Shown: positions 1 through 8,600, counted from the stretch's first letter. The stretch is 64,000 nucleotides of DNA from Nocardioides sp. Root140 (GCF_001426745.1 NZ_LMFI01000010.1:1536652-1600651), one strand, 5' to 3'. Notes: generated by a model not told the origin, from the sequence alone. Program-made: numbers and translations.

Positions 1-778
1 CATCGGCTACGTCTCGCAGGCGGGTTCCACGTTCTCCAGTGCGATCGCCGGCGACGAGGTGATGGACCACGGCATGCTCTACGGCATGTCGCGGCGCGAC
101 GCCGAGCGCAAGGGCAAGGAGCTCTTCGAGCAGCTCGACCTGCCGGGCCTGTGGCGCCGCATGCCCAAGAACATGTCGGGTGGCCAGAAGCGCCGTCTCG
201 ACATCGCGATGGGCCTGATCCACGAGCCGAACCTGGTCTTCCTCGACGAGCCGACCACCGGCCTCGACCCGCAGGCGCGGGCGAACCTTTGGGAGCACAT
301 CGCCGGGCTGCGGGCCAAGCAGGGAGTCACGGTCTTCCTCACGACGCACTACCTCGACGAGGCCGACCACCTGGCCGACCGGATCGTCATCATCGACAAG
401 GGCCGCATCGTGGCCAGTGACACCTCCGACAACCTCAAGGCGCAGGTCTCCGGTGACCTGGTGGACCTCGAGGTGGCCGGCGACGAGCAGATCGCCGTCG
501 CGCGCGACAAGCTCGGCTCGATCGCCCAGGGTGTCGAGGTCGAGGGACGACACGTCCGCGGACGCGTCGAGCGCGCCGGCCGGGTCGTGCCCGGCCTGCT
601 GCGCGACCTCGACTCCGGCGGTGTCGCCCTCGACTCCATCGAGGTGCACCGTCCGACGCTCGACGATGTGTTCCTCACCCTGACCGGCCGTTCGCTGCGT
701 GACGCCGATGCCGCATCCGATGCCGCCGGCGCCGCCGACGGCGAGTCCACCGACGAGCTCGAAGGAGCAACCCGATGA
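1..778 (+). CDS. ABC exporter ATP-binding subunit, DrrA-like (5' truncated)
   Basis: The gene enters from outside the window; the reading frame is open from base 2 and the Walker A part is missing. What remains shows the Q-loop (YVSQ, first residues), the ABC signature MSGGQ, Walker B ending in FLDEP, the D-loop and the switch histidine in LTTHYLDEADHL. The C-terminal extension of about 110 residues after the nucleotide-binding domain is typical of the daunorubicin-resistance (DrrA/CcmA, ABC-2) family, which drives export of drugs, lipids or polysaccharides. It overlaps the following permease gene by 4 bp (ATGA), so the two form one exporter. The substrate cannot be told from sequence. Confidence 0.93.
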   Translation, partial: IGYVSQAGSTFSSAIAGDEVMDHGMLYGMSRRDAERKGKELFEQLDLPGLWRRMPKNMSGGQKRRLDIAMGLIHEPNLVFLDEPTTGLDPQARANLWEHIAGLRAKQGVTVFLTTHYLDEADHLADRIVIIDKGRIVASDTSDNLKAQVSGDLVDLEVAGDEQIAVARDKLGSIAQGVEVEGRHVRGRVERAGRVVPGLLRDLDSGGVALDSIEVHRPTLDDVFLTLTGRSLRDADAASDAAGAADGESTDELEGATR

Positions 779-1542
779 CCCCGTTGTTCTGGCGTGAGTC
801 GTTCATCGTCTTCCGCCGCCAGATCCGCATGAACCTGCGCAACCCCGCGTGGGTGCTGATTGGCGTGCTCCAGCCGGTGCTCTACCTCGTGCTGTTCGGC
901 CCGTTGCTCAAGCCGCTGGTCGCGCAGTTCGACCTGCCCACCGACAATCCCTACACGTTCCTGGTGCCCGGCCTGCTGGTGCAGCTGGGCATGTTCGGGG
1001 CGTTCTTCGCCGGCTTCGGCCTGATCGCCGAGTGGCGTGAGGGCGTCGTCGAGGCGGAGCGCGTCACGCCGGCCAGCCGTACGGCGCTGCTCGTCGGCCG
1101 CCTGATGCGTGACCTGCTGCAGCTGCTGGTGCAGGCGCTGATCCTGATCGGCCTCGGCTTCTGGATGGGCATGCGGGCACCGTTCGCCGGAGTGGTCGTG
1201 GGCGTCGTGCTCACCCTCTGTGTGGGTGGCGCCTGTGCGGCGGCGTCCAACGCGCTGGCCCTGACCACTAAGAGCGAAGACGTCATGGCGCCGCTGATCA
1301 ACATGATCATGATGCCGGTGCTGCTGCTCTCCGGAATCATGCTGCCGATGACGCTCGGCCCGTCGTGGCTCGAGCGGATCAGCGACTTCATGCCGTTCCG
1401 CTGGATCACCGACGCCGTGCGCGACACGTTCGTCGGCGACCTCGGCACCTCGGCCATGGCCTGGGGTGTGGGCTGGGCGGCGCTGCTGTTCGTGCTCGCT
1501 CTGTGGTGGGGCACCAACGTGTTCCGCAAGGAGAACGCCTGA
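775..1542 (+). CDS. ABC-2 type exporter permease, DrrB-like
   Basis: A 255-residue integral membrane protein with about six hydrophobic segments and the ABC-2 membrane layout: a short cytoplasmic N-terminus with FRRQIRMNLRNP, a first membrane span at about residues 25-45, and a polar loop AEWREGVVEAERVTPASR before the central spans. It starts with ATG in the ATGA overlap with the upstream ATPase gene, so translation is probably coupled. It should form the membrane path of the same exporter. The gene stops at 1542, directly inside the repeat element described next. Substrate unknown. Confidence 0.92.
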   Translation: MTPLFWRESFIVFRRQIRMNLRNPAWVLIGVLQPVLYLVLFGPLLKPLVAQFDLPTDNPYTFLVPGLLVQLGMFGAFFAGFGLIAEWREGVVEAERVTPASRTALLVGRLMRDLLQLLVQALILIGLGFWMGMRAPFAGVVVGVVLTLCVGGACAAASNALALTTKSEDVMAPLINMIMMPVLLLSGIMLPMTLGPSWLERISDFMPFRWITDAVRDTFVGDLGTSAMAWGVGWAALLFVLALWWGTNVFRKENA

Positions 1543-1649
1543 CCTGTCGCCAGTTCCGATCGATCCGTCGTGAGCTTTGATCGACCTGTCGCCAGTTCCG
1601 CGCTCCCGGGCAGAACTGGCGACAGGTCAGTCAGAACTGGCGACGGGTC
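1541..1649. repeat. Four-copy inverted repeat cluster downstream of the exporter
   Basis: An 18-bp unit beginning GACCTGTCGCCAGTTC occurs twice directly (1541-1558 and 1583-1600) and twice inverted (1611-1628 and 1632-1649). The inner pair gives a perfect 16-bp stem (1583-1598 with 1613-1628, 14-base loop); the outer pair can pair around it with one mismatch. The first copy starts in the stop codon of the permease gene. It can act as a transcription terminator, but the nested, repeated design is more elaborate than a simple terminator. Confidence 0.75.
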
Positions 1650-1664
1650 GACGAGGCGTGAGGG

Positions 1665-1701
1665 TTGACAGATCGCACTGTACAAAGCATCCTGTTTTGT
1701 A
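1665..1701 (+). promoter_or_regulatory. Promoter region and candidate TetR operator of the alkane operon
   Basis: A consensus -35 hexamer TTGACA lies at 1665-1670. An inverted repeat TACAAA (1681-1686) / TTTGTA (1696-1701), nine bases apart, sits where the -10 region would be expected. A TetR gene ends the same gene group at 4022, so this is a plausible operator for it. No convincing -10 box was seen, and the assignment is an inference from position and symmetry. Confidence 0.45.
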
Positions 1702-1759
1702 AAGCGACGCCGATCACACGACACATTCGACCACGGCGTCCCTTACGAGGAGGCTCGCC

Positions 1760-3217
1760 ATGGCGATCAGGACAGCAGGAACGGTTCCCGACGGATCCAC
1801 CGAGGTGTGGCGCGACAAGAAGCGCCACCTCTGGCTGATCGGCCTGGTCGTGCCCTCCCTGGCCCTGGTTGCGATCGGCATCTTCACGCTGACCGAGTTC
1901 ACCCCGATCCTGTGGCTCGGCCCGATCATCATCCTCGTCGTCGTGCCGGCGATCGACCTGCTCACCGGTCTGGACCGGTCGAACCCGCCGGACGACGTGA
2001 TCGAGCAGCTCGAGAACGACAAGTACTACCGGTGGATCACCTACCTGTTCCTGCCGATCCAGTACATCGGCTTCGTCGGCGCGATGATGCTGGTCAGCGG
2101 CAGCACGCTCTTCGGACTGCTCGACGACCCGATGACGCTGTGGCAGAAGGTCGGCATCGCGGTCTCCATCGGCTGCATCGGCGGCATCGGCATCAACACC
2201 GCGCACGAGCTCGGCCACAAGAAGGAGGCCAACGAGCGTTGGCTCTCCAAGATCGCGCTGGCCCAGGTGGCCTACGGACACTTCTACATCGAGCACAACC
2301 GCGGTCACCACGTGCGCGTCGCCACGCCCGAGGACCCCGCCAGCAGCCGGATGGGCGAGACCTTCTACCGGTTCTGGCCGCGCACCGTCGGCGGCTCGCT
2401 GAAGAGCGCGTGGAACCTCGAGAAGAGGCGCTACGCCCGCAAGGACAAGCACCCGTTCCGCCTCGGCAACGACGTGCTCAACGCCTGGCTGATGACCGCC
2501 GTCCTGTGGGGTGGCCTGACCATCTGGCTCGGCTGGGAGATCCTGCCGTTCCTGGTGCTGCAGGCCGTCGTCGGCTTCAGCCTTCTCGAGGTCGTCAACT
2601 ACATGGAGCACTACGGCATGCTGCGCCAGAGGGTCGGCAAGCCCGGCAAGGAGCGCTATGAGCGGGTCGCCCCGTCGCACAGCTGGAACTCCAACAACAT
2701 CGCCACCAACGTGCTGCTCTACCACCTGCAGCGGCACAGCGACCACCACGCGAACCCGACCCGCCGCTACCAGACGCTGCGTGACTTCGAGGAGTCCCCG
2801 GTGCTCCCGACCGGGTACGCCGGCATGATCGTGCTCGCGCTCCTCCCGCCGGTCTGGCGACGCGTGATGGACCCCCGCGTCATCGCCCACTTCGACGGCG
2901 ACCTCACGCTGGCCAACCTCCAGCCCGGCAAGCGCGAGAAGATCCTGGCCCGGTACGGCGTCGCGATCGACGCCGCGAAGGCCGACCGCCAGGCCCGTGA
3001 CGACGAGGCCGCTGCCCTCCAGGTGCTCCTGGCCGAGGAGGTCCTGGCCGCGCGGTGCCCCGGTTGTGACTACGTCTACGACGTCGACGCGGGTGACGAG
3101 CACGAGGGCTTCGCCGCCGGTACGGCGTGGGCCGACATCCCCGACGACTGGTGCTGCCCCGACTGCGGGGTGCGCGAGAAGATCGACTTCGTCCCGATCG
3201 ACAAGGCGGCCGTCTGA
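1760..3217 (+). CDS. alkB: Alkane 1-monooxygenase fused to rubredoxin
   Basis: A 485-residue fusion. Residues 20-390 are an AlkB-type integral membrane non-haem di-iron hydroxylase with several membrane spans and the histidine motifs HELGHK (149-154), EHNRGHH (178-184), NYMEHYG (280-286) and LQRHSDHH (323-330). Residues 432-480 are a rubredoxin with CPGC (433-436) and CPDC (466-469), plus an extra Cys465. The enzyme hydroxylates the terminal carbon of medium or long n-alkanes; the attached rubredoxin delivers electrons. Such fusions are known in actinobacteria. Start chosen at ATG 1760, preceded by GAGGAGG with a 6-base spacer. The ferredoxin gene starts in its stop codon; no rubredoxin reductase is in view. 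Confidence 0.95.
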   Translation: MAIRTAGTVPDGSTEVWRDKKRHLWLIGLVVPSLALVAIGIFTLTEFTPILWLGPIIILVVVPAIDLLTGLDRSNPPDDVIEQLENDKYYRWITYLFLPIQYIGFVGAMMLVSGSTLFGLLDDPMTLWQKVGIAVSIGCIGGIGINTAHELGHKKEANERWLSKIALAQVAYGHFYIEHNRGHHVRVATPEDPASSRMGETFYRFWPRTVGGSLKSAWNLEKRRYARKDKHPFRLGNDVLNAWLMTAVLWGGLTIWLGWEILPFLVLQAVVGFSLLEVVNYMEHYGMLRQRVGKPGKERYERVAPSHSWNSNNIATNVLLYHLQRHSDHHANPTRRYQTLRDFEESPVLPTGYAGMIVLALLPPVWRRVMDPRVIAHFDGDLTLANLQPGKREKILARYGVAIDAAKADRQARDDEAAALQVLLAEEVLAARCPGCDYVYDVDAGDEHEGFAAGTAWADIPDDWCCPDCGVREKIDFVPIDKAAV

Positions 3218-3408
3218 TGCGCATCGAGGTGGACCGCGACAAGTGCGAGGGTCTCGGCATGTGCGAGGCGATGGCGCACGAGTTCTTCGAGGTCGATGAC
3301 GACGACGTCATGCACGTGCTCGACGAGAACCCGGGGGAGGAGCACCGCAAGGAGCTCACCGCGGCGGTGAACTCGTGCCCGGTGCTGGCCCTGACGCTGG
3401 CCGGTTGA
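3217..3408 (+). CDS. Small ferredoxin ([3Fe-4S] type)
   Basis: A 63-residue acidic protein whose ATG overlaps the stop of the alkane hydroxylase gene (TGATG). It carries DKCEGLGMCE near residue 10 and a C-terminal NSCP, the three-cysteine arrangement of the small ferredoxins that serve cytochrome P450s and other actinobacterial oxygenases. The residue in the usual fourth-ligand position is not cysteine, which favours a [3Fe-4S] cluster. Its place in the operon suggests it feeds electrons to the hydroxylase or its rubredoxin, but another oxygenase partner is possible. Confidence 0.88.
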   Translation: MRIEVDRDKCEGLGMCEAMAHEFFEVDDDDVMHVLDENPGEEHRKELTAAVNSCPVLALTLAG

Positions 3409-3431
3409 CCACGCTTACCTACGATGGACGC

Positions 3432-4022
3432 ATGGCGTCCGTCACCGACCTCGACGACGAGCCGGTCACCACGCGCGACCGGATCGTCGACAAGGCTGCC
3501 GAGCTCACCACGCAGCACGGGTGGGCCTGGGTGACCATGTCGAAGCTCGCCGACGCGGCCGGGGTCAGCAGGCAGACGGTCTACAACGAGATCGGCACCA
3601 AGCCGGCCCTCGCCGAGGCGATGATCCTGGGCGAGCTGGCCCGGTTCCTCGACCTGGTCAACCGGGCGTTCGACGAGAACCCGACGGACCTCGTGGCGGC
3701 GATCCGGGGTGCGTCGCAGGCAGTGCTCGAGTTCGCCGAGGGAAACCCCCTGCTCCATGCGGTCGTCTCCGCCACCCATGGCGCCGACACCGAGCTGCTG
3801 CCGCTGCTGACCACGCACTCGCAGTCTCTGCTCGGGGTGGCCAAGCTGGTGGTGCACGAGCGCGTCGAACCCTTCGAGATTGCCATCTCGCCGGCCAGGC
3901 TCGAGGCGGCCATCGACATGGTCGTCCGCGTGGTCCTCAGCCACGTGATGCAACCCTCGGCCACACCCGCGGAGACCGCCGACGACGTGTCGTGGATCGC
4001 CGAGCGCGTGCTGCGCCCCTGA
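3432..4022 (+). CDS. TetR-family transcriptional regulator (alkane operon)
   Basis: A 196-residue protein with an N-terminal TetR helix-turn-helix (MSKLADAAGVSRQTVYNEIG, about residues 36-55) and a divergent ligand-binding C-terminal half. The ATG at 3432 is preferred because the longer reading frame would run back into the ferredoxin gene. It lies 23 bp behind the ferredoxin gene on the same strand, so it is probably co-transcribed and self-regulating, as TetR regulators of AlkB-rubredoxin operons in other actinobacteria are. Ligand unknown, possibly a fatty acid or acyl-CoA. Confidence 0.88.
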   Translation: MASVTDLDDEPVTTRDRIVDKAAELTTQHGWAWVTMSKLADAAGVSRQTVYNEIGTKPALAEAMILGELARFLDLVNRAFDENPTDLVAAIRGASQAVLEFAEGNPLLHAVVSATHGADTELLPLLTTHSQSLLGVAKLVVHERVEPFEIAISPARLEAAIDMVVRVVLSHVMQPSATPAETADDVSWIAERVLRP

Positions 4023-4129
4023 CCTCCGCCACGTCGTCGCAAAGTGGTCGGTGCCGACCCCTGTTCCGGGCCGGTCCGCGGGTCTACGCTGAGTCCACCG
4101 TGGTGCGTATGACGAAATCAAGGTGCACG

Positions 4130-4987
4130 ATGCGCAACAAGTTGGACGTGGGGGGAAAGACTCGGAACCAGACGATGCGTCGTCTGCTCGAGCAAGCGAG
4201 GTACGAGGTCCTGCCGACCGAATCGACCGAGCAGAAGGTCGTCGAGAACGTTCCGCTCGACCGGATGATCACCGTGACCGCGTCGCCGAGCAAGGGCCTG
4301 GGCGCGACCTTCGACCTGGCGGAGCGGCTGACCGGCCATGGGTACGCCGTCGTACCCCACCTGGCAGCGCGCATGGTCAGCGGCCGCAGTGAGCTCGCGG
4401 AGATCTGCGAACGGCTGACCTCCGGCGGCATCACCCGTGTCTTCGTCCCTGGTGGTGACGCCGAGCCGGCCGGCGACTACCCCGATGCCCTGTCGCTGCT
4501 GGAGGACCTCGTCGCGTTGGGGCGGCCGTTCGCCCACGTCGGGATCACCGGCTACCCCGAGTCGCACCCGCAGATCAGTGACGACATGACCGTGCAGGCC
4601 ATGTGGGACAAGCGCCGGCACGCCACGCACATCGTCAGCAACCTCACCTTTGATCCGGCTGTCATCAAGGTGTGGCTCGAACGCATGCGGAAGCGCGGCA
4701 TCACCATGCCGTTGCTGCTCGGGATGCCCGGACCCGTCGACCGCACCAAGCTGCTGGGCATGGCGACCCGCATCGGGGTCGGTGAGTCGACCCGGTTCCT
4801 GGCCAAGCACAAGGGCACGTTCGCTCGTCTGGCCGCCCCCGGCGGGTTCACCGGCGAGCGGTTCCTGGCCAGGTGCGCCCCGGCGCTGGGCGCCCCCACC
4901 GCGTTCGTCGAAGGGCTGCACGTCTTCACGTTCAACCAGATCGCGGAGACCGAGGCGTGGCGCACCGACCTGTTGCAGCGCCTCTAG
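4130..4987 (+). CDS. Methylenetetrahydrofolate reductase-like protein
   Basis: A 285-residue protein of the MetF/MTHFR TIM-barrel family: VTASPSKGLGATFDLAERL near the N-terminus, VPHLAARM, a GGD loop at about residue 105, HVGITGYPESHP and the QAMWDKRR segment. Family members interconvert 5-methyl- and 5,10-methylene-tetrahydrofolate using FAD. Next to a corrinoid methyltransferase system, the useful direction here would be oxidation of methyl-THF made from the substrate's methyl group. Start ATG 4130 has AAGG six bases upstream; in-frame GTG 4103 and ATG 4109 are alternatives. It converges on the DUF1638 gene with only a hairpin between them. Direction of reaction is inferred from context. 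Confidence 0.82.
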   Translation: MRNKLDVGGKTRNQTMRRLLEQARYEVLPTESTEQKVVENVPLDRMITVTASPSKGLGATFDLAERLTGHGYAVVPHLAARMVSGRSELAEICERLTSGGITRVFVPGGDAEPAGDYPDALSLLEDLVALGRPFAHVGITGYPESHPQISDDMTVQAMWDKRRHATHIVSNLTFDPAVIKVWLERMRKRGITMPLLLGMPGPVDRTKLLGMATRIGVGESTRFLAKHKGTFARLAAPGGFTGERFLARCAPALGAPTAFVEGLHVFTFNQIAETEAWRTDLLQRL

Positions 4988-4991
4988 CTGC

Positions 4992-5049
4992 CGCTACCGA
5001 ACAGTCCGCATGCTTCTGGTGGAAATTACCTGAGGACTGTTCGGTAGCG
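4992..5049. terminator. Bidirectional hairpin between convergent genes
   Basis: A perfect 16-bp stem, CGCTACCGAACAGTCC (4992-5007) pairing with 5034-5049, with a 26-base loop. It follows the stop of the MTHFR-like gene and overlaps the last codons of the opposing DUF1638 gene, so it is a likely terminator for both strands. Confidence 0.7.
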
Positions 5050-5710
5050 CGGCGGAGTCGAGCAGCCCGGCAAGTGCGCCTTCGAGGCCGGACAGGCCGG
5101 TGGGTACGACGGTCAGTGGCAGCCCGATCCTGGCGGCGGCCTCGGCGGCGAGCGCGTACAGCTCGTCATCAGGCTCTTGGGCGAGCCAGACGACGCGGGT
5201 GTAGCTGCCGAAGTAGTCGTCGCGCAGCTCGGGGTGGCGATCGAGGCCGAGCTCTCGCACGACGCTGCGCTCGAACGATCGCACGAGGAAGTCGGTCAGC
5301 ACGTAGGTGCCGGGCTGCTCGGAGAAGAACTCCTCGATCCTCGAGGCTCCCCCGAAGACGTCGTAGCAGTGCAGTCCCGGCAGCCGCTCGAGCCCGAGCT
5401 CGGCACACACCTCGTCGAGGGCGCCGTACGTGCCGCAGTCGGCGTACCCCACAGCCACGCGGGCGCCGCGGGCCCGCAGCTCAAGGGCCAGGGTGCGCAC
5501 CTGGTCGGCGATGAGGTGCGGCTGGTTGTGCAGGAGCGGCGGAAGCGGGTGTATGTCGAGGGGCCATCCTCGGAGGTCGGCGATCTGCGCGGCCGGCTGG
5601 GCGAGGGCGCCGCACGCGATCAGGACCGTGCGTCCGTCAGGAGCCCTTGGCGAAGCCGAGGTGCTCGACGAAGCGGTCGTTGAAGTCGGGGCGGTCGGAG
5701 AGCTCGACAT
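4994..5710 (-). CDS. DUF1638 family protein (corrinoid methyltransferase cluster)
   Basis: A 238-residue protein with the DUF1638 hallmarks LIACGALAQP near residue 31, HNQPHLIADQV, VGYADCGTYGALD and HCYDVFGG. The family has no settled function but occurs again and again beside corrinoid methyltransferase genes for methylated amines. The start at 5710 lies 74 bp inside the preceding RACo gene, yet it has an almost perfect ribosome site, GGAGGTGACCT, right before the ATG, so this overlap is real rather than an annotation artefact. The first 25 residues are Ser/Thr/Ala-rich and come from the overlap. It ends within the terminator hairpin. Confidence 0.85.
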   Translation of the reverse strand: MSSSPTAPTSTTASSSTSASPRAPDGRTVLIACGALAQPAAQIADLRGWPLDIHPLPPLLHNQPHLIADQVRTLALELRARGARVAVGYADCGTYGALDEVCAELGLERLPGLHCYDVFGGASRIEEFFSEQPGTYVLTDFLVRSFERSVVRELGLDRHPELRDDYFGSYTRVVWLAQEPDDELYALAAEAAARIGLPLTVVPTGLSGLEGALAGLLDSAALPNSPQVISTRSMRTVR

Positions 5711-7673
5711 AGGTCACCTCCTCCACCAGGGTCAGGGCGCCGGCCCGCTCCGGCAGGGAGAGCAGCGCCATCTTGGCGCCCTCGCCGGCGACGTTGCCCG
5801 CCGAGACGATCCGCAGCAGCGGCAACGAGGGCACGAGGCCGATGCGTACGGCGGCCGCGGGGGAGAGGTAGCTGCCGAACGAGCCCGCGAGCAGGACCTG
5901 TTGTACGTCGCGGTGCTCGAGACCGAGCTCGTCGAGCAGGAGCGACCACCCCGTGGAGATCGCGGCCTTGGCGAACTGCAGTTCGCGGACGTCGCGCTGG
6001 GAGAGCACGACGCAGTCGGCCGGGTCGGCGTCGGGCGTGGGCCGGTGCAGCACGAACACGCGTTCTTCGCCGATGCGGGTCAACCGGTCGACCAGGCCCG
6101 GAGCGACGTCGGCCGCGGCCTCGTCGGGAATGAAGCGGCCGGAGTCGTCGAGGAGCCCGACCCGCACCAGCTCGGCCACCGCATCGACGAGGCCGGACCC
6201 GCAGAGACCGCGGGGGGCCACGTCGCCGATGACCTGCAGCTCGACCGGGTCGGTCGCCCCTGCCTCGGGGTGCAGCCTCACCACCTCGATGGCGCCGTCG
6301 GCGGCGCGCATGCCGCAGCGGATGGCGCCGCCCTCGAATGCCGGCCCGGCCGGGGCCGCGGTGGCCACAATCGTGTCGCCGTCGCTGAGCACGATCTCGC
6401 AGTTGGTGCCGACGTCGATGAAGAGGCGGGTCCGCTTGTCACGATCCATGCCGGTGGCGAGCATGCCGGAGACGATGTCGCCCCCGACGTACGCCCCGAG
6501 CGCGGGGAACATGACGGCTCGGGCCCGCGGGTGCAGCGAGAGGCCGAGCTCTGCCGCCAGCACGGTGGGTGGCAGTGCCGTGGTCATCACGAAGGGAGCG
6601 ACGCCGATGGGCTCGGGGTCGATCCCGAGTGCCAGGGCGACCATCGTGGCGTTGCCGGCCACGGCGACCTCGTAGACCGACTCCGCGGCCACCCCACCCT
6701 CGCGGCAGACCTGCTCGGCGAGCTCGGCCAGGGTGGCTCCGGCGGCGTCCTGCAACCGGGCCAGCGCACGGTCGTCCATCATCGTGGCGCTGATCCTGCT
6801 GATCACGTCGCCGCCGAAGGGCTGCTGCTTGTTGAGCATGGAGGCCACGGCGACGGGGGTGCCGGTGGTCAGGTCGAGAAGCGTGGCGACCACCGTGGTC
6901 GTGCCGAGGTCGAACGCGATCGCGTGACGTTGCCCGGTGGTGTCGCCGGGCTCGACCTCGACGAGCGCCTCGTCGACGATCACCGCGGTCACCTTGAAGT
7001 CGGCGGCGCGGAGCACGCCGGGCAGTCGGCGCAGCACGTGCAGGTCGGGGGACGGCACCAGGTCGGTGATCGCGTCGAGCAGCCGCACGATGTCGCTGCG
7101 CTGGTCGGCGAGGGTCGGCTCCTCGAGCTCGACGTACCGCTTCTGCACGGCCGGTCGGAGGATCACCTGGCGTCCGACGCCGACGGTGGCGGCCTTGGGG
7201 CGGGTGGTCAACGGCGGCACGAAGACCTCGAGGTCGCGCGTGGCCGGCACCAGGCAGGCGAGTCGCCATCCCTCGTCGAGCTGATCCGGGGTGAAGGTGC
7301 GTACGTCGTGGCGGGTCACCGGCGTGGCACCCTCGACGCGTACTCGGCACTTGTGGCAGGTGCCGTGGCCGCCGCAGGTCGAGTCGACGGCGATCCCGTT
7401 CCACGACGCGGAGTCGAAGACACTGACCCCCGGCGGCACCCGGACCGAGCGTTGCGCGGCGGGACTCTCCGGACCGGTGTCGACGGTGAACGAGAGCGTC
7501 ACCCGACCGAGTCCGTCGTGCGGCGGGGCGTCGGCCCCGGGCGCCTCGAGCAGCCCCTCGCGGTGGATCTCCATGACGGAGACCTCCGGGGGCTCCGCGT
7601 CGGGAGGCAGCTCCTGGCCGTCGGGCACGCCCGGATCGAGGGCCACCTCGGACTCACCCTCTGCCCGGATCAC
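5637..7673 (-). CDS. RACo: ATP-dependent reductive activator of corrinoid proteins
   Basis: A 678-residue protein. After a 55-residue Glu/Pro-rich lead comes a [2Fe-2S] domain with cysteines at about 100, 106, 109 and 140 (CGGHGTCHKC), then a linker and the DUF4445 actin-like ATPase domain starting at AIAFDLGTTTVVATLLD and including IDVGTNCEIV, GPAFEGGAI, GLCGSGLVD and LAGSFGSYLSP. Such proteins use ATP to drive reduction of accidentally oxidised Co(II)-corrinoid back to Co(I), repairing the corrinoid protein encoded two genes upstream. The GTG start at 7673 overlaps the preceding stop (GTGA) and has GGAGGG ten bases upstream; longer frames would overlap the methyltransferase gene. Confidence 0.93.
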   Translation of the reverse strand: MIRAEGESEVALDPGVPDGQELPPDAEPPEVSVMEIHREGLLEAPGADAPPHDGLGRVTLSFTVDTGPESPAAQRSVRVPPGVSVFDSASWNGIAVDSTCGGHGTCHKCRVRVEGATPVTRHDVRTFTPDQLDEGWRLACLVPATRDLEVFVPPLTTRPKAATVGVGRQVILRPAVQKRYVELEEPTLADQRSDIVRLLDAITDLVPSPDLHVLRRLPGVLRAADFKVTAVIVDEALVEVEPGDTTGQRHAIAFDLGTTTVVATLLDLTTGTPVAVASMLNKQQPFGGDVISRISATMMDDRALARLQDAAGATLAELAEQVCREGGVAAESVYEVAVAGNATMVALALGIDPEPIGVAPFVMTTALPPTVLAAELGLSLHPRARAVMFPALGAYVGGDIVSGMLATGMDRDKRTRLFIDVGTNCEIVLSDGDTIVATAAPAGPAFEGGAIRCGMRAADGAIEVVRLHPEAGATDPVELQVIGDVAPRGLCGSGLVDAVAELVRVGLLDDSGRFIPDEAAADVAPGLVDRLTRIGEERVFVLHRPTPDADPADCVVLSQRDVRELQFAKAAISTGWSLLLDELGLEHRDVQQVLLAGSFGSYLSPAAAVRIGLVPSLPLLRIVSAGNVAGEGAKMALLSLPERAGALTLVEEVTYVELSDRPDFNDRFVEHLGFAKGS

Positions 7674-8551
7674 GCCGACTCGTCCCTCCTCGCGCGGTGT
7701 ACGGCGATCCAGGCGGAGCCCCACTCGTCGTGGTCGAGGAGCAGGTCGGCCGCCTTGACGGCGTCGACGATCTGGGGTGCGCGGGCATCCATGATGGCGC
7801 TGGTCAACCCGGAGACCATGGCCATCGGCAGGAAGGCGGCTCCCAGGGTGTGGCGGTCGGGCATGCCGAACGAGACGTTGGAGGCGCCACACGTCATGTT
7901 GACGCCGAACTCGTGCCGGATCCGGCGCATGGTCTCCAACGTGGTCAAAAGCGTGGAGGTGTCGGCGCCGATCGGCATCGCCAACGGATCGATGACGATG
8001 TCGGCGGCGGCGATGCCGTACTCGGTGGTGGCGACCCGGATGATCTTCTCGGTCAGCTCGAGCCGTCTCTCCACCTCCATCGGGATCTCGTGCTCGTCGT
8101 TGGGCAAGGCGATGACGGCGGCGTCGTGCTTCTTCACCAGCGGCAGGATCTGCTCGAGACGCTCGTCCTCAGCGGTGACGGAGTTGACCAGCGCCCTGCC
8201 GTCGTACGCCGCCAGCCCGGCCTCGAGGGCCTCGACCACGCTGGAGTCGATGCAGACCGGCAGGTCGGTGAGGCCCTGCACCATGCGGATCGCCCGGACC
8301 AGCAGGTCGGCCTCGTCCGTCAGCGGCACCCCCATGTTGATGTCGAGCACGTCGGCCCCGCCCGCGACCTGGGCGTGGACGTCGCGTTCGATCGCGGACA
8401 GGTCGCCGGCCCGCAGCTGCTCCTGGAAGATGCGGCGACCGGTCGGGTTGATCCGTTCCCCGATCAGGCAGAACCGGCGCCCGTGGCCGATCACGACCTC
8501 GCGGCTCGCCGAGCGCAGGACCGTCTCGAGAGGCTCCGCGGGCGCGCTCAT
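7670..8551 (-). CDS. Methylcorrinoid:tetrahydrofolate methyltransferase (pterin-binding, MtgA/MtvA-like)
   Basis: A 293-residue single-domain protein of the pterin-binding TIM-barrel family (the MetH/AcsE/MtgA fold). Visible family motifs are IGERINPTGRR (about 30-40), DINMGVPLTDE, CIDSS, NSVTAEDERL, VIDPLAMPIG and GASNVSFGMP. It most likely moves the methyl group from the methylated corrinoid protein to tetrahydrofolate, linking substrate demethylation to the folate pool. It sits between the corrinoid protein gene (49-bp gap) and RACo (4-bp overlap). Family membership is clear; the direction of transfer is inferred from the cluster. Confidence 0.9.
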   Translation of the reverse strand: MSAPAEPLETVLRSASREVVIGHGRRFCLIGERINPTGRRIFQEQLRAGDLSAIERDVHAQVAGGADVLDINMGVPLTDEADLLVRAIRMVQGLTDLPVCIDSSVVEALEAGLAAYDGRALVNSVTAEDERLEQILPLVKKHDAAVIALPNDEHEIPMEVERRLELTEKIIRVATTEYGIAAADIVIDPLAMPIGADTSTLLTTLETMRRIRHEFGVNMTCGASNVSFGMPDRHTLGAAFLPMAMVSGLTSAIMDARAPQIVDAVKAADLLLDHDEWGSAWIAVHRARRDESA

Positions 8552-8600
8552 GCGGGGTCCCTGGGCAAACCGCAGCGCAGCGAGGATTTGGCTGGGGTGT

